From NCBI GenBank assembly GCA_038317685.1, contig JBBQBQ010000125.1, forward strand, positions 1-9,620: a stretch of DNA of 9,620 bases, in the 5' to 3' direction. The DNA is from JBBQBQ01 sp038317685. GTDB lineage: Bacteria > Desulfobacterota > Desulfuromonadia > Desulfuromonadales > DDH964. The notes beneath the pieces are model-generated. The model saw only the letters and a list, made by a program, of their open reading frames with translations, was not told the origin of the DNA and did no database searches. Positions 1 to 7,020 of the stretch are shown one piece after another; position 1 is the stretch's first letter; every line of letters starts with the position of its first letter. Both the position numbers and the translations under genes were made by a program.

Positions 1-196
1 GGTAGGTTTCGTACCAGCGCAGGCCGATGGCCGCGGTATGGGCCACAAACCCGATGTAGGCCATAATGTTGCCCAGCAGCGCCACGACCTTGCTCCGGGT
101 CGCCAGGAAGATGACGAAGAGGATCATCGCGCTGAAGTAGCAGATGGTGACGATATTGAACAGCTGGGTACTGTCGAATGGCAGGGAACTGGTCAT
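1..196 (-). CDS. ccsA: CcsA/ResC-type cytochrome c assembly protein, N-terminal part (cut by window edge)
   Basis: The first 65 codons of a membrane protein are visible, starting at ATG 196 and running off the left edge. A strong Shine-Dalgarno GGAGG lies at 207-211, 10 bases upstream. Residues 11-31 form a hydrophobic segment (QLFNIVTICYFSAMILFVIF region) and a second one, containing MAYIGFVAHTAAIGLRW, follows; the latter is typical of the N-terminus of CcsA/ResC (also called CcsB in some genomes). In System II cytochrome c biogenesis this protein, with its WWD haem-handling domain, partners ResB to export haem and ligate it to apocytochromes on the outer face of the membrane. The WWD motif lies outside the window, so the family call rests on the N-terminal sequence and on the position just downstream of resB (33-base gap, same strand). 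The two are very probably co-transcribed. Confidence 0.8.
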   Translation of the reverse strand, partial: MTSSLPFDSTQLFNIVTICYFSAMILFVIFLATRSKVVALLGNIMAYIGFVAHTAAIGLRWYETY

Positions 197-229
197 GTTG
201 TTTGAACCTCCGTAACGGCTGGGGTCGGT

Positions 230-1597
230 TTAGGACGGGAACTCGGTCTTGAGCTGCTTCTTGAATTCGTCGAAAAAGATCTCGAAAGCCGGCTGGTTGC
301 GATGCGCACTCCCCCCGGTCTTGATCCCGGTTTGATCCCCAGCCGGCGTGATCGTGACCCAGATCCGCCGGTGCGAGACAAAAAAGGCAATCATCGAACC
401 GACCACCATCAAAGCGCAGCCGAGCCAGACCACCCAGACCCCCGGGTCCTTAGCCACCTGCAGGCCGGTGTAAAATTTCTGTTTGGCCCCGTCCAGGGCG
501 ACGATGTACTCCCCTCCCCGTTGCTGATCGAAGCCGGGGAAGTTCTGCAGCACGATAAAGGGGGTGCCATGCTGGTGGTTACCGCGATCGATGCTGAGCT
601 GGGCGGCCGGCCCGAATTGCTGGTAACTGGGTGCATACCCCAGGGGGACCAGGGACGCCCCCCCCGGCAGGGCAAGGTGGGTCTTTTCCGGTCCGGAGAT
701 CCGCACCGTTTTGCCGCTGGCCCGTTCGGTCACGGTGAAGTTGTAGACTGTATCCCCGGTTTGACCGTAGCTCGATTGGTAGAAGGTGATCCCCTTGTAG
801 GTCAGGGGATCGTTCACGATGATCGGCCGCCGAGCATAGACCACCTGGCCGCCATCGGTCACCGTCAGCAGGCTTTTATACTCCTTCGGGCGGGTCGTCC
901 CGGGGTAGTAGGTGAGCGAAAAAGCATCGCAGCGCACCGCAAAACCGAGGTCGATCGGCGTGGTGCTGCCACGGGGCATCACCTGGGTCGCCTCGCTTCC
1001 CTCCGGGATGTTGACGTAAGCCTTGTAGCCCCAGAGGTTTCCGATGATAGCCCCGGCTAAGATCGTCAGAATCGAGAGGTGCGTCACATAGACTCCAAAG
1101 CGGGCATAAGCCCCTTTTTGGGCATACAGGTGAACGATACCGTCCTTTTCGGTGATGACCGGCTGGGTAAACCTGGCCGCCAGAAAACCGGTCACCTGGT
1201 CCCGAATCTGCTCGATGGGCTTTTTCACCACCAGCTCTTCGACATTCACAAGGGTGCGAAAAAGGGAGTCGTCAGCGATCAGAACCGGTTCGCGTACGGT
1301 TTTCCAGACTTTGGGAAAGCGTTTGATCGAACAGCAGATCAAGTTGCTGCAGAAGAGACCGAGCAGGGCCAAAAACCACCAGGAGTGGTACATGTCGAAA
1401 AAATCAAGGGTCCGAAAAAGCTTGAAGGTGCCCTTGCCGATTTGTTGCTGGAATTGCTCCACTTTGCCTGGATCCTGCGGCACCAGGGTGCCGATGATCG
1501 AGGTTGTCGCCAGCAGGATAAGGATGACAATTGTCAGTTTCAGTGAACAAAGGAAATCCCAGATGCCCGCGAACGGGTTTTTGACACTCTCTTTCAA
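230..1597 (-). CDS. resB: Cytochrome c biogenesis protein ResB (CcsB, System II)
   Basis: This 455-residue membrane protein is the ResB half of the System II haem export and ligation complex that attaches haem to CxxCH motifs of periplasmic c-type cytochromes. Predicted membrane segments are at about 20-40, 72-90, 169-190 and 387-408, with a large extracytoplasmic domain at about 191-385 and a soluble cytoplasmic tail. This is the standard ResB topology and near the usual length. Family signatures are IWDFLCSLKLTIVILILLA with IIGTLVPQ at the N-terminus, YHSWWF (His71) before the second membrane segment, THLSIL (His173) in the third, and PLTYKGITFYQSSYG near 264-278. The start is TTG at 1597 (an uncommon codon), chosen because no ATG or GTG lies close and the N-terminus aligns with ResB; GGGAG lies about 12 bases upstream. 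No convincing promoter was found in the 132 bases before it, so read-through from the small upstream gene at 1730-2170 is possible. Genomes rich in multihaem cytochromes depend on this step. Confidence 0.93.
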   Translation of the reverse strand: MKESVKNPFAGIWDFLCSLKLTIVILILLATTSIIGTLVPQDPGKVEQFQQQIGKGTFKLFRTLDFFDMYHSWWFLALLGLFCSNLICCSIKRFPKVWKTVREPVLIADDSLFRTLVNVEELVVKKPIEQIRDQVTGFLAARFTQPVITEKDGIVHLYAQKGAYARFGVYVTHLSILTILAGAIIGNLWGYKAYVNIPEGSEATQVMPRGSTTPIDLGFAVRCDAFSLTYYPGTTRPKEYKSLLTVTDGGQVVYARRPIIVNDPLTYKGITFYQSSYGQTGDTVYNFTVTERASGKTVRISGPEKTHLALPGGASLVPLGYAPSYQQFGPAAQLSIDRGNHQHGTPFIVLQNFPGFDQQRGGEYIVALDGAKQKFYTGLQVAKDPGVWVVWLGCALMVVGSMIAFFVSHRRIWVTITPAGDQTGIKTGGSAHRNQPAFEIFFDEFKKQLKTEFPS

Positions 1598-1729
1598 AGC
1601 CCTATTCTCCCGACTAAAAACCTGGTTATTGAGAAACGCTCACGCACCGGGATCGGTCGTGATCGCCAAGGGTCCGGCACACAGCAGAAGTTCGTCGTCA
1701 GTCTGGTCCGCTCATCAAGCGGCCCGGTC

Positions 1730-2170
1730 TCAATTCAAAAGGACGATGGTCGTGAGATGGCGCAGGGAGGAACTCGCTGCCAGTTGCAGCAATGAGTCCG
1801 GTCGGGGAAGGGACTGGCGCAGGGCCAGGCGGAGGGAACAAGGCGAGTCTGCGGGAATAGCCAAGCCGGTGCCGGCCTGGGAGGGCATCGCGGCCAGTTG
1901 GGCAGGATCCGGGGTGCGGGCGCGAAAAAAAGCCGGGACATCCAGGCAAGGTCCACAATGGTCCGCCTTGAACGACCCTCTGGCAGATCCGCCCTCCGGT
2001 CCGGTCGAAAAATTCCCGGTTTTGCAGGTTGCCTGCGGCGCAAGCATGAACTCCGCATGCCCGTCAGCGCCAAAGCACCAAGAGGCGGCATGGGCGCCCG
2101 CACAACCTGTCGTCAAGTAGACGAGCAGGCTGAGCACGGTCAACAAACGGCGGACGGATATTCGTTCCAC
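1730..2170 (-). CDS. Small secreted cysteine-containing protein of unknown function
   Basis: This 146-residue protein has a clear export signal: basic MERISVRR, a hydrophobic core LLTVLSLLVYL, and a likely signal peptidase I site after AHA (residue 28). A cysteine at 23 (LTTGC) is a poor lipobox, so a soluble periplasmic product is more likely than a lipoprotein. The mature part carries WCFGADGH (31-38), Cys49, HCGPC (71-75, a CxxC preceded by His), Cys111, a proline/leucine-rich stretch, and a hydrophobic end LRHLTTIVLLN. From memory, proteins with this pattern (CxGADGH, HCGPC, C-terminal LRTVVLL-like tail) occur as hypothetical proteins in Desulfuromonadales, some beside metal-efflux operons; I cannot verify this here. 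The start is GTG at 2170, with AAGGGG at 2183-2188 and a promoter at 2207-2235. The open frame extends upstream to 2323, but that part lies across and beyond the promoter. Metal binding or thiol redox roles are conceivable but unproven. Confidence 0.7.
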   Translation of the reverse strand: MERISVRRLLTVLSLLVYLTTGCAGAHAASWCFGADGHAEFMLAPQATCKTGNFSTGPEGGSARGSFKADHCGPCLDVPAFFRARTPDPAQLAAMPSQAGTGLAIPADSPCSLRLALRQSLPRPDSLLQLAASSSLRHLTTIVLLN

Positions 2171-2206
2171 GTTAATGAGCAACCCCTTAGTGAATGATTC
2201 CGCCGC

Positions 2207-2235
2207 ACCATAACAGAGCCTGGAATCCTGGTCAA
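2207..2235 (-). promoter_or_regulatory. Sigma70-like promoter of the small secreted protein gene
   Basis: Reading the minus strand, TTGACC (2230-2235) and TATGGT (2207-2212) are separated by exactly 17 bases. The expected transcription start near 2200 gives a leader of about 30 bases before the GTG at 2170. It supports the internal GTG start and shows that this gene can be transcribed separately from the upstream signalling operon. Confidence 0.6.
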
Positions 2236-2329
2236 GGTGGACGAACGCCCCCTCAAGCGTTGGGACAGGCGGCGCCTCCGGCAATGAGTCCCCCGGTAAC
2301 GGGCAGCTTGAGGTCTTTAGCAACTGGGC

Positions 2330-2346
2330 CCCGGCCGACCGCCGGG
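2330..2346 (-). terminator. GC hairpin just after the GGDEF-EAL gene, possible terminator
   Basis: CCCGGC and GCCGGG form a perfect 6-bp stem with a 5-base loop, six bases after the stop codon of the response regulator gene. No U-tract follows, so it is not a classic intrinsic terminator. It may only protect the mRNA 3' end or slow polymerase. It sits where a transcript end is expected, before the separate promoter at 2207-2235. Confidence 0.3.
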
Positions 2347-2351
2347 ATCAA

Positions 2352-4547
2352 TCAATTGATGGATAAACAGTTGTCCAACCGACCGTCGGGAATACGCTGG
2401 AGCAGTTCCAGGGTTGCGGCCGCCGAGACCGGACGGCCGAACAGAAAACCTTGGACCTCGAAGCAGCCCAAACGTTGGAGATATTTGAGCTGAGCTACGG
2501 TCTCAACCCCTTCGGCCACCAGCTGCAGCCTCAACCCCCGGGCCATGGCAGCGATGGCATCGACAATGCACGCCTCTTTCCCGGGGACCTCAATGTCCTG
2601 CACAAAAGCACGATCGATTTTCAAGGTATGGATAGGGAACTGCTGCAGATAACTGAGCGACGAATAGCCGGTGCCGAAATCATCAATGGCGATGGTGATC
2701 CCGTAGTTGCCGAGTTTCTTCAGCTGGCTGATGACATTTTCCCTCTTCTTGACCAACCCGTGCTCGGTGACCTCGACCTCGATGCAGGTCCCGTCGAGGC
2801 CGAACTCTTCCAGTGTCGCCAGAAGCTTGGGCAAAAAATCCGCCTGCTCGATCTGCACCACCGAGATGTTGACCGAAACCTTTACCCTCAGCAGACCCAG
2901 ATCCCGCCAGCGGCGAATCTCCCGACAAGTTGCCCGAAGAATCCAGTCGCCGATGGGAACAATCAACCGGGTTTCCTCGGCCTGGGGAATAAAATCGGTG
3001 GGGAAGAGCAGACCCTTCTCCGGGTGACGCCAACGCAGCAGAGCCTCCATGCCAACCACCTGACAGGTGCGGGTGTCGACTTTGGGTTGAAAAAAGACTT
3101 CAAACTGGTCCGCTTCGACGGCCCGGTGGAGATCCCGCTCCAGAGCGAGATGGCTCGAATAGGAGTCGCTCATGCCGTCCATGAAGAAGCCGTACCCGTC
3201 TTTCCCCCTCGACTTGGCGTCGTACATGGCGATATCGGCGTTCTTGATTAAGATATCCACCGAATCCCCGGCTTCGGGAAAGAGGGTGACGCCGATACTG
3301 GCGCTGCTGAAGAGTTCGTGGCCATCGATGACGATCGGCAGGCGCAGGCGGGCCAGAATCTTGTCGGCGACGATGGCTGCGTCCTCCCGCAGGGTCAACT
3401 GGGGAAGGAGCAAGGTGAACTCGTCGCCGCCGAAGCGGGCGAGAGTATCACCATCCCGCAGGCAGCCGAGAATACGCTCCGAGGTAATGCGCAACACCTG
3501 ATCGCCGACCCCGTGCCCGAGAGTGTCGTTGATCAACTTGAAGCGGTCGAGGTCAAGGTACAGGACCGCCAGCATATGATTGTAACGTTTGGCCTGAGCC
3601 AGTGCCTGCTGCAACCGGTCCTGGAAGAGGGCCCGATTCGGCAGGCCGGTCAATTGGTCGTGATAAATCTGGTAGTTGATCAGCTCCTCGGAACGTTTAC
3701 GCTCGGTGATATCCCGGGCGCAGCCATAGGTGCCGATGAAATTTCCCTTGCCGGAGACGCCGTCGGGGTTGTACATGCCGGCGGAGTGCAGGGAGATCGG
3801 CAGGACATAGGTGTCGAAATACCGTACCGCCTCCGACTCGATCTTGACTTTAAGGCGCAGTTCCACATCGCGGCTGGCCCGTTTGCCGGTGCGGCGTTCG
3901 CAAAAGACATAGTTGGCAGCGGGGAGATCTTCCTCGTGGATCAGGACCGAGAAGTGCCGGCCAATCAGGTCCTCCCGCCGATAACCGAGCAGGTCCTCAG
4001 CCCGGTCATTGACGAAGGTAAAGCAGCCTTCAGCATTCAGGACATAAACAAAGTCCGGAGAATGGTTGACGATATAGCGGTGCAGCCGTTCGGAATCCTC
4101 CAGTGCCAGGGACATCTCCCGGGTCTGCCGTTCCAGGCTCCGCCGGGCCAGGGCATTGCCGACGGTGGTGATCAGTTCACCGGGATCGTAAGGTTTGCGC
4201 ACGAAATCGTAAGCACCGTCCTTGAGGGTCCCCTTGACGGCAGCGAAGGAGGCCTCACCACTGACGATGATGACTTTGGTGTCGAGGTCCCGCTCGTTGA
4301 CAAACCGCAGCACTTCATGTCCCGACACTTCCGGCATCTGCAGATCAAGCAGCATGACCTCGTAGGAGGCACCGGCCAGCTTGCCCAGAGCGACAGTGCC
4401 GCTCTGGGCAGTGTCGGCCACAAAGCCCTTGGCGCCGAGCAGAAAACTCAGGCTCTGCAGCATGGCGGCATCGTCGTCGACGATCAGGATGTGCGGTTGG
4501 GTTTGGGTCTCTGATACGGTCAAAGGGTGGTCACTGCCTCTGGTCAT
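2352..4547 (-). CDS. Response regulator with REC-PAS-GGDEF-EAL domains (c-di-GMP synthesis/degradation)
   Basis: This 731-residue soluble protein has four domains. A receiver occupies about 18-135, with acidic Asp24/Asp25, phospho-acceptor Asp68 (LLDLQMP), Ser96 and Lys118 (RKPYDP). A PAS domain covers about 155-282 (SPDFVYVLNAEG, YGCARDITERK). A GGDEF diguanylate cyclase domain covers about 290-455, with the intact GGDEF at 373-377 and an RxxD inhibitory site, Arg364-Asp367, at the canonical spacing. An EAL phosphodiesterase domain covers about 467-715, with EALLR (501-505), Asn560, Glu595, IDDFGTGYSS (Asp622, Asp623), Lys643, Glu679 and Gln699. Every catalytic residue I know to look for is present in both enzymatic domains, so either or both activities are possible and the net effect on c-di-GMP cannot be read from sequence. 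The ATG at 4547 has AGAGG seven bases upstream. The gene overlaps the end of the kinase gene by 17 bases, implying translational coupling and a cognate pair. No DNA-binding domain is present, so output is through the second messenger. Confidence 0.94.
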   Translation of the reverse strand: MTRGSDHPLTVSETQTQPHILIVDDDAAMLQSLSFLLGAKGFVADTAQSGTVALGKLAGASYEVMLLDLQMPEVSGHEVLRFVNERDLDTKVIIVSGEASFAAVKGTLKDGAYDFVRKPYDPGELITTVGNALARRSLERQTREMSLALEDSERLHRYIVNHSPDFVYVLNAEGCFTFVNDRAEDLLGYRREDLIGRHFSVLIHEEDLPAANYVFCERRTGKRASRDVELRLKVKIESEAVRYFDTYVLPISLHSAGMYNPDGVSGKGNFIGTYGCARDITERKRSEELINYQIYHDQLTGLPNRALFQDRLQQALAQAKRYNHMLAVLYLDLDRFKLINDTLGHGVGDQVLRITSERILGCLRDGDTLARFGGDEFTLLLPQLTLREDAAIVADKILARLRLPIVIDGHELFSSASIGVTLFPEAGDSVDILIKNADIAMYDAKSRGKDGYGFFMDGMSDSYSSHLALERDLHRAVEADQFEVFFQPKVDTRTCQVVGMEALLRWRHPEKGLLFPTDFIPQAEETRLIVPIGDWILRATCREIRRWRDLGLLRVKVSVNISVVQIEQADFLPKLLATLEEFGLDGTCIEVEVTEHGLVKKRENVISQLKKLGNYGITIAIDDFGTGYSSLSYLQQFPIHTLKIDRAFVQDIEVPGKEACIVDAIAAMARGLRLQLVAEGVETVAQLKYLQRLGCFEVQGFLFGRPVSAAATLELLQRIPDGRLDNCLSIN

Positions 4548-6738
4548 TGGTCAACCTCTGCGAAGGACTCCCGACACCTTTGGGGGCCCGGGGAATGATC
4601 AGTTCGAAACGAGTGCCATGCCCGGGCGTGCTTTGACAATTGACCCGGGCGCAGATGTCATCAGCCAGCCCCTTGACGATATGCAGACCAAGTCCGGCAT
4701 GGCCCTCGCCCTTGGTGCTGGTGACTGGCGAAAAAAGGTTTTCAAGGATCGCTGCTTCGATCCCGGGGCCGTTGTCCTCAACGCTGAAGATCACCTGACG
4801 TTCGCCGGCGGAGGTCAGGCTTTCCCTGGTCGCAACCACGATTCGACCGCCATCGGCGAGGGCTTCGGCAGCATTCTTAAGCAGGTTCACCAGGATCTGC
4901 CGAATCACCAGCGGATTGGCGGCCAAAGGCAGGATGGCCGGGGCGCAGTCGGTGGTAATCTCGAGGTGTTTCGGGGCAAACAGGGTAGCCGCCAGGCTTT
5001 CCGCCACCGAATGCACCAGGTTTTCGGGCGCGGGAGAAGGCTCTTCGGCGGGCTTGAGGAGCGGCTCTCCGGGTTCGGTGAAATACGCCAGGATATCGCC
5101 GATGCGCCGGACCTCGTTCTCCATCGCGGCGATGGCTTCGACATGCTCGCCCCCTTCGAGCAGCAACCCGAGAGCCTTCATGTAATTATTGATGACCGCC
5201 AGCGGGGTCCGGATTTCATGGGCGAGCTGCCGCGGCAGAATCGAAGGTTCTCCAGGCGGCAGCGGCGGGGTGTCGGCAGGGACGGCAAAAGTGTTGGCCA
5301 CGGCCCGGCCGAGTTGATGCAGGCTCGGCAGGCCGAGGGTTTCGATCTCTTCCGGACCCTCCAGCCCTAGGACCACCGCCCCGGGCAACTGTGCACCCAG
5401 GCGGAGGGGCAGAATGGCCATGCCGGGGGTCCCGCAGAGTTCCAGGAGCTGCCGGTCGAAAACCGACAACGGCTGGATACTGACGTCGAAGGAGTGGCGC
5501 AATTTTCCGCTGCGCAGCGCCTCGGCCAGCAGGTTACTCCCGGCGAGGGACGTCGAAAGTCCCCGCAGGCGACGCGACTGCCCGCTGGCGGGAGACCCCT
5601 CAAACTGTTCCCCGCCGGGCGCGGCCAGGAAGAAAAGGATTTCGCGGGCGGGAGAATAATGCAGGTAGAGGGCCCGGGCCGCCACCAGGGTGCCACCCCG
5701 ATCACTCTGTTCGGCAAGCCGGGAACGGATTCCCTCCAGTTCCGCCAGCGAGAAGATCAAGGAATTCATCCGTCGGCAGATGCGATCAACCTCCCGACTG
5801 CATTCGTCCTGGCGGCTGTCGAAAGGAACCAGGGCGCGATACCGGACGGCGGCCCGTTCGAAAGCCACGGCAAGTCTCTCCGAATCGAGATCAAGAAGCT
5901 CTTTGCCGAGAGCGGCGCTGTCCTCGAGCAAAGTCAGGGGACTCTTGCAGAGTTCGAAGGCAAACCTGGCAATCCGCACCAGAACCGCCGAATCCCGGCA
6001 GGCACGCGGGTCGAGGTACAGATAGCGGATGGCCTCGGCCATGAACGAATCGAGCCGCCAGGCACTGATCAGGGCGGCTCCGGTACGACAGTGGTCGGTC
6101 TCGAAACCTGCCTGCTCTTCGCCAAGGACTTTGGAATTGCCAAGAGAGCCGCTGATCAACCGGGGATAGTCCTGGTGATGGGCTGAAAAGAGCGCCAGCA
6201 TCCCGAGGTTCAACATCATCCCGGTGAGTTGAGCCTCCTCAAGGTCGGGGTAGGCAATCGCCTCGGCCAGGCTGCGGCAAAGGCTTCCGGCCGCCTGTGA
6301 ATAAAACCAGAGCTCACGCAGAAACTGGGTCTGGGTCGCATCAAGGGGGGTATCGATGAGTTGTTTTGCCGCCTGGAGGGCGAGGCTGCGGATCAGCGGG
6401 CGACCGAGTCCGGCCAAGGCCGAAGAGACCGGGGCGGCGGGATCAAGACATTCCGGACAGGTCTTGACAGCGGTGGCGACGAGCCGGGCGCACAGGGCAC
6501 TGTCCTGCAGGACAATCTCCCGCAATTCCCCGGGAGCGCCGGACAAATCCTGGCAGGCTCCGAGCATCTGGAGAGTGACGTGCGGCGCTGCAAGCAGCTG
6601 TGCGGAGTCGTAACCTCGAGACCTTGCCATCCTCTGAACCAACCTGCCGAGTCGTCTGAAAAAAAAGCTGAGTCCGAAGAAGCCGGCCCCGTGGGCTAAA
6701 AACCCCTGAGTCTGACCAACCGGGGAAGACACCGGCAT
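4531..6738 (-). CDS. Cytoplasmic HDOD-domain sensor histidine kinase
   Basis: This protein of 735 residues (numbered from ATG 6738) begins with an HDOD domain at about 48-250. It includes a LLAAPHVTLQMLGACQDLSG segment and IVLQDSALCARLVATA, but the HD-type metal site is degenerate (GMMLNLG at 174-180), as expected for HDOD. A GAF-like region follows at about 320-485. The kinase core comes next: H-box LAHEIRTPLAVI with His507; N-box ILVNLLKNAAEAL with Asn618 and Asn622; G1 box EDNGPGIE around Asp655; F-box NLFSPVTSTKG; and G2 box GLGL at 682-685. No convincing membrane segment or signal peptide is present, apart from a short hydrophobic patch GFFGLSFFF near residue 20, so it should sense a cytosolic cue. 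The next gene overlaps its end by 17 bases and encodes the likely phosphorylation partner. The start is uncertain. ATG 6738 has AGGAG at an unusually long 15 bases; a GTG at 6834 would add 32 residues but lacks a good ribosome site; ATG 6630 is also possible. Confidence 0.88.
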   Translation of the reverse strand: MPVSSPVGQTQGFLAHGAGFFGLSFFFRRLGRLVQRMARSRGYDSAQLLAAPHVTLQMLGACQDLSGAPGELREIVLQDSALCARLVATAVKTCPECLDPAAPVSSALAGLGRPLIRSLALQAAKQLIDTPLDATQTQFLRELWFYSQAAGSLCRSLAEAIAYPDLEEAQLTGMMLNLGMLALFSAHHQDYPRLISGSLGNSKVLGEEQAGFETDHCRTGAALISAWRLDSFMAEAIRYLYLDPRACRDSAVLVRIARFAFELCKSPLTLLEDSAALGKELLDLDSERLAVAFERAAVRYRALVPFDSRQDECSREVDRICRRMNSLIFSLAELEGIRSRLAEQSDRGGTLVAARALYLHYSPAREILFFLAAPGGEQFEGSPASGQSRRLRGLSTSLAGSNLLAEALRSGKLRHSFDVSIQPLSVFDRQLLELCGTPGMAILPLRLGAQLPGAVVLGLEGPEEIETLGLPSLHQLGRAVANTFAVPADTPPLPPGEPSILPRQLAHEIRTPLAVINNYMKALGLLLEGGEHVEAIAAMENEVRRIGDILAYFTEPGEPLLKPAEEPSPAPENLVHSVAESLAATLFAPKHLEITTDCAPAILPLAANPLVIRQILVNLLKNAAEALADGGRIVVATRESLTSAGERQVIFSVEDNGPGIEAAILENLFSPVTSTKGEGHAGLGLHIVKGLADDICARVNCQSTPGHGTRFELIIPRAPKGVGSPSQRLTNDQRQ

Positions 6739-6837
6739 ATTAGATGTTTCGGGCTCCTGGTACAATAAAAAAGGTTTTCCGGGAAGACCCTTGGGAACCG
6801 CCGGTGCGGATGCTGGAGTCGTCTCAGGCGACACTCA

Positions 6838-6864
6838 TGAATACCATTCCGCAATTCTTTCCAA
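6838..6864 (-). promoter_or_regulatory. Candidate promoter of the kinase/response regulator operon
   Basis: On the minus strand, TTGGAA (6859-6864) and TATTCA (6838-6843) lie 15 bases apart, which is short for sigma70. A start near 6831 would leave a leader of roughly 90 bases before ATG 6738 and would exclude the upstream GTG at 6834 as a good start. The -35 element overlaps the palindrome at 6861-6873. A second, weaker pair (TTGTAC at 6760-6765, TAATAT at 6737-6742) overlaps the start codon itself and is less credible. Confidence 0.3.
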
Positions 6865-6873
6865 GGCCCTTGG
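6861..6873. promoter_or_regulatory. Perfect 13-base palindrome in the divergent region, possible operator
   Basis: CCAAGG-C-CCTTGG is an exact 6+1+6 dyad roughly midway between the divergent kinase and methyltransferase genes. It overlaps the candidate -35 element of the kinase promoter and lies six bases upstream of an extended -10-like TGCTATCCT (6879-6887) on the plus strand. A regulator binding here could affect both directions. One site alone could be chance in GC-rich DNA. Confidence 0.3.
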
Positions 6874-6988
6874 TTTTGTGCTATCCTCCCGGCGGTTTTG
6901 TCGGTGGCATCGCCGCGTGACGACCACCTCCGCCCCGCTTGCTTTGGCCAGGCTCCTTTTTTTGGGCCCGGGCATTTTCCGGGGGGGG

Positions 6989-6997
6989 TGCTATAAT
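6989..6997 (+). promoter_or_regulatory. Extended -10 promoter of the methyltransferase gene
   Basis: TGCTATAAT is a perfect extended -10 element. No good -35 hexamer is found at 16-18 bases (the region reads CGGGCA), which fits an extended -10 promoter that does not need one. The predicted start near 7004 gives a leader of about 17 bases that contains the ribosome site. A run of eight G (6981-6988) directly precedes the element. Confidence 0.65.
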
Positions 6998-7020
6998 TCA
7001 GAAAATTTCGGGAGACCGCA

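Noticed and set aside
1152..2120. Plus-strand open frame of 322 codons opposite resB and the small secreted gene
   Set aside because: It crosses two opposite-strand genes and their gap, and has low-complexity basic composition with no domain.
2171..2323. Upstream extension of the small secreted protein to an ATG at 2323
   Set aside because: It would put 51 residues before a clear signal peptide and would span the promoter at 2207-2235.
2351..2360. Palindrome ATCAATTGAT at the response regulator stop codon
   Set aside because: Short, overlaps the last codons and stop, and has no promoter or partner site nearby; likely chance.
3318..4514. Open frame of 398 codons on the plus strand opposite the response regulator
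   Set aside because: Antisense to the fully conserved REC-PAS-GGDEF-EAL gene, with no domain and no ribosome site that stands out.
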